Below, piece by piece: positions 31,576 to 39,760 of a stretch of DNA of 41,390 nucleotides. This DNA is from Eubacterium sp. An11 (GTDB lineage: Bacteria; Bacillota; Clostridia; Lachnospirales; Lachnospiraceae): assembly GCF_002161065.1 (NCBI RefSeq), contig NZ_NFLV01000028.1:1-41390 (forward strand), in the 5' to 3' direction. Position 1 is the stretch's first letter. Each line of letters begins with the position of its first letter. Both the position numbers and the translations under genes were made by a program. The notes beneath the pieces are model-generated. The model saw nothing but the letters and a program-made list of their open reading frames with translations. It did not search any database and was not told the DNA's origin.

Positions 31576-32412
31576 GTGGCATTACTGGAGGATTATAAAA
31601 AGTTCCTGAGAGAACAGGGCAAATCAGAGAATACCATTAAGACCTATAGCGGTCATGTAAATGAATATTACCGGTGGTATAAAGATACTTTCGGGGAGGA
31701 GCCGACGCTGCTATACCATACCAACATTTTGGATTTTCGGTCATACCTGCAGAACATTAAGAAACTGAAATTTAAAAGCATTGATACGAAACTGTCCTCT
31801 CTGACCAGCTTTAATGAGTTCCTGGTACAGATCGGAGTTCAAAAAGATCTGGTCATCTCAGCAGAGGACCGATTGAAATTCCAGCAGGACATTGCAAGTC
31901 CGGCGGATATAGATAAGAAAGATGTGGAGGCGTTTCTCCAAAAGGTACTTGTTGATACCGGGAAGAGAAACTATGCGATTGCGGTAATCCTTGCATATGC
32001 CGGCCTGCGTGTCAGCGAATGCATCAGCATCAGCCTGACAGATATTGATTTTCAGGCAAGGGAACTGCTGGTGACTGGCAAAGGCAATAAGCAGCGGATC
32101 GTATTTATCAATGACAAGATTATCCATGCAGTCCGGGAGTATCTGAAGGTAAGAAACTCCCAGTCTGAGTACCTGTTTATCAGCCGGAATGGTGGAAAGC
32201 TCCACCGCAGCAGTGTGAACCGGTTTTTCAATCAGTGTTCGGACCGGATTACACCGCACTCGCTCCGGCATTACTTCTGCTCTCATGCCCTGGAGATGGG
32301 ATATACAATTGCGGAAGTCGCAAATCAGGCCGGACATGCCAGCGAGCGGACCACGCTGATCTATACCAATACGAGCCGGGAACAGATGAAGGAGAAAGCG
32401 AACCTGCTGTAA
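31576..32412 (+). CDS. XerD-like tyrosine recombinase
   Basis: This 278-residue protein starts at GTG 31576 behind GAGAGGAAG. The N-terminal SAM-like core-binding domain (LLEDYKKFLREQGKSENTIKTYSGHVNEY) is followed by the catalytic domain. All active-site motifs are visible: Arg in AYAGLRVSE, Lys in VTGKGNKQR, HxxR in PHSLRHYF, His in AGHAS and the Tyr nucleophile in TLIYTNT. The size is that of XerC/D and of small ICE recombinases without an arm-binding domain. It may integrate the element, resolve circles or flip local DNA. Confidence 0.92.
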   Translation: MALLEDYKKFLREQGKSENTIKTYSGHVNEYYRWYKDTFGEEPTLLYHTNILDFRSYLQNIKKLKFKSIDTKLSSLTSFNEFLVQIGVQKDLVISAEDRLKFQQDIASPADIDKKDVEAFLQKVLVDTGKRNYAIAVILAYAGLRVSECISISLTDIDFQARELLVTGKGNKQRIVFINDKIIHAVREYLKVRNSQSEYLFISRNGGKLHRSSVNRFFNQCSDRITPHSLRHYFCSHALEMGYTIAEVANQAGHASERTTLIYTNTSREQMKEKANLL

Positions 32413-32456
32413 GAAACTATAAGAACAAAATTGTCTTTGTATAAACAGACAATAAG

Positions 32457-32485
32457 TTGATTATAATAAAAGTATGAGGTATAAT
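32457..32485 (+). promoter_or_regulatory. sigma-A promoter of the DUF4143 ATPase gene
   Basis: TTGATT (32457-32462) and TATAAT (32480-32485) are separated by 17 bases. Because the -10 element ends two bases before an ATG at 32487, transcription must start after it. The ATG at 32517 is therefore favoured as the gene start. Confidence 0.65.
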
Positions 32486-32516
32486 AATGACAAAACTAAC
32501 GAAGGACGTGGAATGT

Positions 32517-33731
32517 ATGGAGATGATAAGACGAAATTTGTATCTGGATAAGATACGTCCATTCATTGACCAGGATCTGATTAAGGTATTGATTGGCCTT
32601 AGAAGAAGTGGAAAGACGATCCTGCTTTCGCAGATCCGTGATGTTATTTTGGAGAATGGAGTGCCAAAAGAAAATATCATAGAGATCAATTTTGAGTCCC
32701 GGCGTTTTAAAAAGCTGGAGGATGCAGATAACTTCTATCAGTACGTCACGGAACGGGCAGAGCAGGCGGATGGAAAAGTATATCTCTTTTTTGACGAAAT
32801 CCAGCATGTGAAAGAGTGGCACTCAGTCATCCCTTCCTTCCGAATTGATTTTGACTGCGATATCTATGTGACAGGCTCCAACAGCAAATTGCTTTCCGGA
32901 GAACTGGCGACCAATATGGCAGGAAGATATGTTTCTTTTCATGTGTATCCTTTTGTACTGTCCGAGATACAGGAATTTTATGAGATCAATGGGCTTCCTT
33001 ATACCAGGAAACAGCTTTTTACGGATTACCTGAAATACGGCGGCCTGCCGATGCGCCTGGTGCTGCCGGATGAACATTCCGTCCGCACATATCTGGAGGA
33101 TGTCTATGATTCTGTCGTGATGAAAGATATTCTCTCCAGGTATGCGATCCGGAATGAAAATCTTCTAAGGAAACTTCTGGAATTTCTGCTGGACAATATC
33201 GGAAATCCGTTCTCTGCGCGCTCGATCAGCCGTTCCTTACTATCAGCCGGTCAATCGACCACAGTGGACACGGTGCTGAATTATATTGATAAGCTGCAGG
33301 CTGGAATGATACTCTCAAAAGCGGAACGATATGATATTAAGGGGAAAAACATCCTGGCATCCACAGAAAAGTATTATGCCGGTGACATTGGGCTTCGCAA
33401 TGTGAGCAAAGCCAGCGAGCAGATCGACACAAGTAAGCTGTTGGAGAATGTGGTATACCTGGAAATGTTAAGCCGGGGATATGAGGTAAAGGTGGGGAAA
33501 CTGGATACCCAGGAAATTGATTTTGTATGTTACAAAGGGCAGAAGAAACTTTATATCCAGGTGGCCTATATCTTATCAGAGGATTGTATTGCAAGAGAAT
33601 TTGGCAATCTTGAGAAGATTGATGACAATTACCCGAAATATGTGATCAGCAGTGACATCATAGATATGAGCAGGAATGGTATTGTCCATTATAATATTAT
33701 TGATTTTCTGCTAGATAAGAAAGAAATGTAA
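32517..33731 (+). CDS. AAA ATPase with DUF4143 domain, copy 1
   Basis: This protein has 404 residues from ATG 32517, chosen from the promoter position. Walker A is LIGLRRSGKTILLSQ, Walker B LFFDEIQHVKEW, and a sensor asparagine-like site lies in YVTGSNSKLL. The C-terminal half matches DUF4143, with a nuclease-like EIDFVCYKGQKKLYIQVA. Such proteins are widespread and their function is unknown. Proposals include involvement in toxin-antitoxin or defence functions. It is a single-gene unit with its own promoter and terminator. Confidence 0.85.
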   Translation: MEMIRRNLYLDKIRPFIDQDLIKVLIGLRRSGKTILLSQIRDVILENGVPKENIIEINFESRRFKKLEDADNFYQYVTERAEQADGKVYLFFDEIQHVKEWHSVIPSFRIDFDCDIYVTGSNSKLLSGELATNMAGRYVSFHVYPFVLSEIQEFYEINGLPYTRKQLFTDYLKYGGLPMRLVLPDEHSVRTYLEDVYDSVVMKDILSRYAIRNENLLRKLLEFLLDNIGNPFSARSISRSLLSAGQSTTVDTVLNYIDKLQAGMILSKAERYDIKGKNILASTEKYYAGDIGLRNVSKASEQIDTSKLLENVVYLEMLSRGYEVKVGKLDTQEIDFVCYKGQKKLYIQVAYILSEDCIAREFGNLEKIDDNYPKYVISSDIIDMSRNGIVHYNIIDFLLDKKEM

Positions 33732-33760
33732 GTAGTGATAATGAGATAAGGAGAAGAAAT

Positions 33761-33796
33761 GAGCCGTCTGAGAGGATGGCTCTATTCATTTTTAAT
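33761..33796 (+). terminator. terminator of the DUF4143 gene
   Basis: GAGCCGTC pairs with GATGGCTC (one wobble) around TGAGAG and is followed by TATTCATTTTT. Confidence 0.7.
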
Positions 33797-33827
33797 TTGA
33801 ACATTACAGTTAAATAAATTGTTTCTT

Positions 33828-33849
33828 GTGAGGTTTCTGTGACATTTCG
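33828..33849 (+). promoter_or_regulatory. candidate regulator box upstream of cassette 3
   Basis: GTGAGGTTTCT and GTGACATTTCG are adjacent 11-mers. The same GTGACATTTC element occurs before the cassette-3 ABC genes (35874), so one regulator probably controls both promoters. Confidence 0.5.
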
Positions 33850-33879
33850 TTGTTATCCTAAAAGAAAAAGGGGATAAAT

Positions 33880-34071
33880 ATGAGCATAATAAAGGATAAA
33901 CAGCAAAGACAATATGTACATCACCATTTAAGAACTCATTTAACAGTCATTAAAGGAAATGCCGAGATGCTTGATAGATATTATTGTGATAATAGAACTA
34001 AGGAAAAACAAATATTGTTACAGATCTTAAAACATATAAAAGACATGGAAAATTTTCTGGAAGAGTTATAG
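33880..34071 (+). CDS. mini-protein consisting of a histidine-kinase H-box
   Basis: This protein has only 63 residues. Residues 13-32 (VHHHLRTHLTVIKGNAEMLD) match the dimerisation/phosphoacceptor helix of histidine kinases (SHDLRTPLTVIKGNAEML in typical proteins), with the conserved Pro changed to His. The rest is a second helix (KEKQILLQILKHIKDMENFLEEL). There is no sensor, membrane or ATPase part. AAAGGGGATAAAT precedes the ATG and the response-regulator gene follows 34 bases later. It may be a decoy dimerisation partner, a phosphorylation sink, or the last scrap of a lost kinase. Confidence 0.6.
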   Translation: MSIIKDKQQRQYVHHHLRTHLTVIKGNAEMLDRYYCDNRTKEKQILLQILKHIKDMENFLEEL

Positions 34072-34105
34072 AATACTTCTAAATAAATCAAAAGGATGTG
34101 ATCCA

Positions 34106-34789
34106 ATGAAAATTTTAGTGGTCGAAGATGACCAGCTTTTGAATACAACCCTTTGCTATAACCTGTCCGCTGCAGGTTATGAAGTAGATGCTGCATTAAC
34201 CAAGGGGATAGCGGAAAATTTGTGTGAGAAACAGGAATATGATCTGATTGTCCTTGATATCAATCTGCCGGATGGAAACGGATTTGATTTTTGTCGAGAA
34301 CTTAAGGACAGTTACCCTGATACTGCGGTTATCTTCTTGACAGCAAACGATATGGAGAGCGATATGCTCAAAGGTTATGAGCTGGGGGCAGATGATTATG
34401 TGACGAAGCCTTTCCCTATGAGTGTATTCCAGAAAAAAGTGTCTGCATTGCTGGCCAGGATCAGGAAACAATCTGGCGGCGACTTCTACAACGACGGCAA
34501 CCTGTTTATCAACTTTACGGAAATGACCGCAACGCTTAGCGGAGAAAGTATTTCTTTTACACCGATGGAATACCGGCTTTTGAAAGTGTTGACAAAAAAT
34601 CCGCAGGTCGTTTTGACCCGGCAGGTGCTATTGGAAAAGCTGTGGGATATAGACGGGAATTTTGTGGATGAACACGCCCTGACTTCTACAATCAGCAGGG
34701 TACGCAACAAAATCGAAAAGCCAGATCGTGCCTATATTAAAACCGTCTATGGCATGGGCTATATGTGGATTGGGGGCGGTAGCAAATGA
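34106..34789 (+). CDS. response regulator, OmpR family (cassette 3)
   Basis: This 227-residue regulator starts at ATG 34106 behind AAGGATG. The receiver shows VVEDDQLL, the phosphoacceptor in LIVLDINLPDGNG, and lysine in VTKPFP. The winged helix ends YIKTVYGMGYMW. It overlaps the kinase gene as ATGA. Likely targets are the GTGACATTTC-type repeats at 33828-33849 and 35832-35895. Confidence 0.94.
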   Translation: MKILVVEDDQLLNTTLCYNLSAAGYEVDAALTKGIAENLCEKQEYDLIVLDINLPDGNGFDFCRELKDSYPDTAVIFLTANDMESDMLKGYELGADDYVTKPFPMSVFQKKVSALLARIRKQSGGDFYNDGNLFINFTEMTATLSGESISFTPMEYRLLKVLTKNPQVVLTRQVLLEKLWDIDGNFVDEHALTSTISRVRNKIEKPDRAYIKTVYGMGYMWIGGGSK

Positions 34790-35817
34790 GGACGGAAAAA
34801 CTCTCGGTCAATAAAGTGTGCATGGTCGTGTGTGTAGCTCTTTTCTTGCTTTCAATCGCTATGCCAGTTACCATATACTTTTTGACGCAGAACGTATTGG
34901 CGCTATGCTGCGGGTTGCTCTATGCGGTTGTTGTCGCCGGGTGTATGGCTGCTTTTCTGGCCTTTGTGCGCCGGAAATTAACGCTGTTTTCGGATGCCCT
35001 TTGTAAGCTGCTGGACGATATGATGTCAGCAGATCAGGCCCCGCCGCAGTACACAGAGGAAGAAAATCTGTTTTATAAAATCCAGCACCGACTTTCTCGG
35101 CTCTATGAAGTGCTGCGGGAAAGCAAAAGCAGTATTGCAAAGGAACGAGCCGACTTGCAGGAATTGATTTCGGACATCTCCCATCAGGTCAAAACACCGA
35201 TTGCAAACCTAAAAATGCTGGATGCCACTTTGTTGGAGCAAGCTGTATCGCCGGAAAAACAGAAAGAATTTCTTTTGGCTATGGACAGCCAGTTAGACAA
35301 GCTGGATTTTCTGATGCAGGCGATGATTAAAACATCACGGCTTGAAGCCGGTGTAATTGCTTTGGAGCCGAAGCCGCAGGCCATCTATGATACTCTCGCT
35401 GCGGCGCTGGGTGGTATTCTGCTGAACGCAGAACAGAAAAAGATTGCGGTCACGGTGGATTGCCCGGAAACGGTAACTGCGGCCCATGATAGGAAATGGA
35501 CAACCGAAGCCCTGTTCAATATTCTGGATAATGCGGTAAAGTATACGCCAGAGGGAGGAAAAATCCATGTGGCTGTGGTGTGTTGGGAAATGTATGTGAA
35601 GATTGATATTTGCGATACAGGTATTGGTATTCCAGAACAACATCGAGGGACGATTTTCAAGCGGTTCTACCGTGAGGACAGGGTGCATGACGCCCCCGGC
35701 ATCGGGATCGGCCTATATCTTACCCGTGAGATTATCACCCGGCAAGGGGGCTTTATCCGTGTTGCTTCGGAAGTCGGTGCTGGCTCTACTTTTTCGGTGT
35801 TCCTGCCCCATTCTTGA
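34786..35817 (+). CDS. sensor histidine kinase (cassette 3)
   Basis: This 343-residue kinase has two adjacent membrane helices (about 11-33 and 36-60) with almost no outer loop. It then has the H-box SDISHQVKTPIANLKML, N-box NILDNAVKYTPEGG, and G-boxes DTGIGIP and GIGIGLYLTREI. The near-absence of an extracytoplasmic domain is typical of kinases that receive their signal from the partner ABC exporter. Confidence 0.93.
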   Translation: MRTEKLSVNKVCMVVCVALFLLSIAMPVTIYFLTQNVLALCCGLLYAVVVAGCMAAFLAFVRRKLTLFSDALCKLLDDMMSADQAPPQYTEEENLFYKIQHRLSRLYEVLRESKSSIAKERADLQELISDISHQVKTPIANLKMLDATLLEQAVSPEKQKEFLLAMDSQLDKLDFLMQAMIKTSRLEAGVIALEPKPQAIYDTLAAALGGILLNAEQKKIAVTVDCPETVTAAHDRKWTTEALFNILDNAVKYTPEGGKIHVAVVCWEMYVKIDICDTGIGIPEQHRGTIFKRFYREDRVHDAPGIGIGLYLTREIITRQGGFIRVASEVGAGSTFSVFLPHS

Positions 35818-35906
35818 AATGTCACAGGATTGCGACATTTCAAGGCGTTTTAAGGGGAAATTCAAGAACCGTCGTGACATTTCTGCGAGGATTTCCCTTT
35901 ACAATG
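35813..35906 (+). promoter_or_regulatory. regulated promoter of the cassette-3 ABC genes
   Basis: CTTGAAATGTC (35813-35823) and GACATTTCAAG (35834-35844) form a perfect 11-bp inverted repeat. Further GTGACATTTCT and GCGAGGATTTC copies occupy 35874-35895. TACAAT at 35900-35905 is the likely -10, with GACATT (35876) at the -35 position. A regulator bound at these repeats would sit next to RNA polymerase. Confidence 0.6.
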
Positions 35907-35936
35907 GAACCATCAAAAAGAAAGGTGGTAGAACTT

Positions 35937-36602
35937 ATGCCTATTTTACAGACAACAGATTTGAAAAAATACTATGGGGACGAGCCGAATATTACAAAGG
36001 CTCTGGACGGCGTTTCTCTTTCCATTGAGCCGGGGGAATTTGTTGCCATTATTGGCACATCCGGCAGCGGAAAATCTACATTGCTGAATATGATGGGTGG
36101 GCTGGATGTTCCTACTTCCGGCAAAGTTATTGTGGACGGCAAAGATTTATCTACGCTGAATGAAGAACAGCTTACAATTTTTCGCAGACGAAAAATCGGA
36201 TTTGTATTCCAAAACTATAATCTTGTTCCTGTCCTGAATGTGTATGAAAATATCGCTCTCCCGGTTGAACTGGATGGTGATACTGTGGATAAAGCATTTA
36301 TGGATGAAGTGGTTCGGATGCTGGCTTTGGGCGATAAGCTAAACAATATGCCCAATAATCTTTCCGGCGGTCAACAGCAGCGCGTCGCCATTGCCCGCGC
36401 TCTGGTATCAAAGCCTGCCATCGTTTTAGCTGATGAGCCAACGGGGAATTTGGATAGTCGAACCAGCAATGACGTATTGGGCCTCATGAAAGTTACCAGC
36501 CAAAAATTTCATCAAACCCTTGTGATGATTACCCATAACAATGAAATTGCCCAGCTTGCAGATCGTATTATCCGTATTGAGGACGGGAAAATTTCCGAGT
36601 AA
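35937..36602 (+). CDS. ABC transporter ATP-binding protein (cassette 3)
   Basis: This protein has 221 residues from ATG 35937 ([14 protein letters not shown]), the family-like start, behind AAAGGTGG. Longer frames reach back into the promoter. Walker A is [10 protein letters not shown]-loop [10 protein letters not shown], signature [15 protein letters not shown], Walker [13 protein letters not shown] and switch His in MITHN. It works with the 845-residue permease 14 bases downstream. Confidence 0.95.
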   Translation: MPILQTTDLKKYYGDEPNITKALDGVSLSIEPGEFVAIIGTSGSGKSTLLNMMGGLDVPTSGKVIVDGKDLSTLNEEQLTIFRRRKIGFVFQNYNLVPVLNVYENIALPVELDGDTVDKAFMDEVVRMLALGDKLNNMPNNLSGGQQQRVAIARALVSKPAIVLADEPTGNLDSRTSNDVLGLMKVTSQKFHQTLVMITHNNEIAQLADRIIRIEDGKISE

Positions 36603-36616
36603 AGGGGTGAGAAAGA

Positions 36617-39154
36617 ATGAATGACATTTTATTTGGCAACAATAATAGGCCAATCATTAAAAAGCTAGCAAAACGCAGCTTTCAACAGAATAGAATCAGA
36701 AATGCTATTGCAACATTGGCAATTTTCTTGACTACTCTTTTAATCTGCACTATTTTTTTAATTGGTGGCAGCTACATCAGCTCATGGCAACTTCAACAAG
36801 AACAGACGAGAGGCACGACGGGCCATGCTACGTTAAACGCTCCCTCTTTGGAGCAGTACGAAATTTTAGCAGCTTCGGGAGAAATAGATAGTGTCGGTGT
36901 GCGGGCCGATGTGCTTTTGCCGAGCTTTGTTAATGCTGAGTTTGACACGAATGGGGCTGGCCTTTTTTATGGCTTGAGGTTTTATAATACCTCTGAATGG
37001 CAAAATCATCGTGTTCCTGTCTTGGAAAATGTCTATGGTACTTATCCCAGCAGTGCAGACGAGATTATGGTTCCCACTTGGGTATTGGAAAAATGGAACA
37101 TCACAGAGCCTTATATTGGGATGGAACTGCCATTCTCTTATCAAAGTGGCTCCATGCAGGAAACAGAACAAAAAACTTTTCGTCTGTCAGGTTGGTTTGA
37201 CGAGTACGACTATATAGGGAACGGAAATATTGCTTATCTGCTTGTGTCCGAAGCGTTCTGTAATGAAGTCGGATTTGATATTTGGAGTAATCAGGGAACA
37301 ACAGCAGATATGCGCTTTTCTAATACACAGAACATTGCCGAAATCACTTCCACCATAGAAAGCAGTCTGAAATTGAGCGATGGGCAGACGCTTTCCGTCA
37401 ATCCCGATTTATTAGAAGGGAATACTAATTTTCAGACGATTGCTGTTTGCATTATCCTTGGACTTGGGATTGTTCTGTGCGGGTATCTTTTGATCTATAA
37501 TGTGTTTTACATTTCCGTATCAAATGATGTTCGATTTTATGGACAGTTACGAACAATAGGAACGACTTCAACGCAAATCGGAAAAATCATTTCACGGCAG
37601 GCTATGAAAATTGCTTGTTTTGGAATTATTGCTGGTCTGCTTGGCAGTTTTGCCCTATCAAATTTTGTTATTCCTTTGGCGCTTCGTAATCTTACAGAAG
37701 CCAATACGGGGATCGTAGTGGCACAACGGTCTATTATTTACATTGGCGCTGCGCTCTTTTCTCTTGTCACGGTTTTGCTGTCCATCCATAAACCTATCAA
37801 AATAGCAAAAAGAATTTCGCCTATAGCTGCTTTACATTATCAAAATGAAGTGGCAGAAATAAGGCCAAAACTTAGAAGCAAACATTTTTCAGCATCCGGA
37901 ATGGCTTGGCGAAATATACAGAGGACAAAAAAGAAAAGTGTTCTTGCTGTTCTGTCTATCTTTTTAGGAATTACTGCCTGCTTGGTTGTTACCCTCTTCA
38001 TCCAAAGCATGAGTACAGATAGCTTTATAGACAGTGCTATGGAGCATGATATTGAGCTTACCAATCAAACCCTTGTACTTGGTTATAGGGGCGAACAAGA
38101 ACAGCTTTTTGACGAGAATTTTATAAATGAACTGAACTCGATTGAGGGCGTTGGAAATATCAGTTTGCAAAGAGAACAGACAATCATTCCAGAATATTCA
38201 GAAGATATGTTTTATTCGTATATTCTGGACAAATATCAGTCACAGGGGATGGAAGCGCCCGGAGCTGATTACTACGAACAATATCCAAATCGTTTTTATA
38301 CACAATTAGTCAGCATTGACGCTGAAAAACTCAAAGACTATATCGTTGAGAATGGTATGGACTATGAGGGATTTTATAATGGGGATTATGGCTTATTAGT
38401 CACTGACAAGCCTGAGTTATTTCCGAGTGATATGACACTTCGCTTCCAATGTGGCCAAATAAGCGACTTTGAGGCTGTTGCAGGTGGGGATATTTTGGAA
38501 CTGCCTATTGGCGGCTTTCTTCCCAGCAGTTATTACGGTGGACTAAGTACAGATGCCCCATATATTTTTGTCAGTGATGCGGGTATGGAACGGATTTCTC
38601 CTGATGCTTATATTTCCCAGCTTGGCATTGATGTTAATTCAGCAAATGAAAAGCAAGTGGTTTCCGCTGTGCGAGAATTATGCAATCAAAAAGGTTTGAT
38701 TTCCTTAACTTCAAAGGCCGAACTTTCAGAGGGGCTACATTCTGCCAAAATCACGCTCTATACTTTGGGCGGTGGTATTGCTTTTGTACTGGCCTTTATC
38801 GGCATTATCAATTTTGCCAACATCATGTTTACCAATATCGAGGCCCGCAAGCATGAGTTGTCTGTTATGGAAAGCATCGGTATGACAAAGAAACAGTGCC
38901 GCCGTATGCTCCAAATGGAAGGATTTTGGTATGCGATTATAACACTTGCTCTATGCCTGACGGTGGGGAATGGATTGCTTGTTTTGGCATTTCAATCGTT
39001 TAAGGGGATTGTAGAATATGCAGCTTTTAGTTATCCAATTTGGATGATGATTGTCCTTGCTGCTATTTTGCTTGCATTTTGCTGGTTCATTCCTTTGTTG
39101 TTTGTAAACCGTATGATGAAAAAAACAACGGTTGAAAGGTTACGGCAGAATTGA
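36617..39154 (+). CDS. ABC transporter permease, two FtsX domains (cassette 3)
   Basis: This 845-residue permease has an N-terminal helix (AIATLAIFLTTLLICTIFLIGG), a large outer domain, and a first FtsX block (CIILGLGIVLCGYLLIYNVFYIS, with the QLRTIGTTSTQIGKI coupling motif). A middle helix and second outer domain follow, then a final FtsX block (ARKHELSVMESIGMTKKQC). The layout matches long lantibiotic/bacitracin-type permeases and is like the cassette-1 permease, though the two are clearly diverged. GGGGTGAGAAAG precedes the ATG. Confidence 0.92.
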   Translation: MNDILFGNNNRPIIKKLAKRSFQQNRIRNAIATLAIFLTTLLICTIFLIGGSYISSWQLQQEQTRGTTGHATLNAPSLEQYEILAASGEIDSVGVRADVLLPSFVNAEFDTNGAGLFYGLRFYNTSEWQNHRVPVLENVYGTYPSSADEIMVPTWVLEKWNITEPYIGMELPFSYQSGSMQETEQKTFRLSGWFDEYDYIGNGNIAYLLVSEAFCNEVGFDIWSNQGTTADMRFSNTQNIAEITSTIESSLKLSDGQTLSVNPDLLEGNTNFQTIAVCIILGLGIVLCGYLLIYNVFYISVSNDVRFYGQLRTIGTTSTQIGKIISRQAMKIACFGIIAGLLGSFALSNFVIPLALRNLTEANTGIVVAQRSIIYIGAALFSLVTVLLSIHKPIKIAKRISPIAALHYQNEVAEIRPKLRSKHFSASGMAWRNIQRTKKKSVLAVLSIFLGITACLVVTLFIQSMSTDSFIDSAMEHDIELTNQTLVLGYRGEQEQLFDENFINELNSIEGVGNISLQREQTIIPEYSEDMFYSYILDKYQSQGMEAPGADYYEQYPNRFYTQLVSIDAEKLKDYIVENGMDYEGFYNGDYGLLVTDKPELFPSDMTLRFQCGQISDFEAVAGGDILELPIGGFLPSSYYGGLSTDAPYIFVSDAGMERISPDAYISQLGIDVNSANEKQVVSAVRELCNQKGLISLTSKAELSEGLHSAKITLYTLGGGIAFVLAFIGIINFANIMFTNIEARKHELSVMESIGMTKKQCRRMLQMEGFWYAIITLALCLTVGNGLLVLAFQSFKGIVEYAAFSYPIWMMIVLAAILLAFCWFIPLLFVNRMMKKTTVERLRQN

Positions 39155-39310
39155 TTGGATTGCCTACGCATATAGGATAATAAAACGCCGGTGTTGGTTC
39201 AACAGAGAAATATCGTAGAACACATACGGACATCATAGAAATTCACAGGAAAAATTGGAAATATTTTGAGAAATGCGGCATAGAAGGAGAGAAGAAATAT
39301 TGGGAAACTT

Positions 39311-39715
39311 TTGATTTTGACATTTAACGAGGAAGAAGAAAATATTCTCAATGAAATAACAAGAGCCTTAGCAGATAAATTGGAAATATTGTATAGTGAA
39401 CCAGAGCAACTTTTTTCGCCTGCTCTTATGGGCATAGAGATATTTCCAAAGGAACGAAAAGTAAAAATTGAAGGAGCAGAAGTTAAATTCTCCCGCTTTG
39501 AATTTGATGTTCTACTGTTTCTTGCAAAGCATCCTAGACAGGTGTTTACGAGGAAACAGATCTATGAGGCAGTCTGGGATGACATCCCTGTGAGCGTGGA
39601 TGCCAAGGTCGAGTGTATGATTTACAGCATCCGGAAGAAGCTCCGGACATACACTGATAGAAAATACATCCGAACCGTCTGGGGAGTGGGATACAAATTC
39701 GATCCGGAAACTTAA
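39311..39715 (+). CDS. stand-alone winged-helix DNA-binding protein, copy 3
   Basis: This protein has 134 residues if it starts at TTG 39311. An ATT at 39299 is better spaced from AAGGAGAG and would add MGKL, but ATT starts are rare. The winged helix (FSRFEFDVLLFLAKHPRQVFTRKQIYEAVWDD ... YIRTVWGVGYKF) is preceded by a receiver-less N-terminus (LTFNEEEENILNEITRALADKLEILY). It is a distant relative of the pair at 19616 and 28472. The 39155-39298 gap carries CGTAGAAC and CATAGAAATTC motifs but no gene. Confidence 0.82.
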   Translation: MILTFNEEEENILNEITRALADKLEILYSEPEQLFSPALMGIEIFPKERKVKIEGAEVKFSRFEFDVLLFLAKHPRQVFTRKQIYEAVWDDIPVSVDAKVECMIYSIRKKLRTYTDRKYIRTVWGVGYKFDPET

Positions 39716-39718
39716 AAA

Positions 39719-39742
39719 GGAGCCGTCCGTGAGGGCGGCTCC
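39719..39742 (-). terminator. terminator shared by the convergent genes
   Basis: GGAGCCG and CC pair with GG and CGGCTCC around GTGA. On the minus strand it is followed by TTTTTAAG, so it mainly terminates the DUF4143 gene at 39761. Confidence 0.8.
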
Positions 39743-39760
39743 GAGTCATTACTATACACT

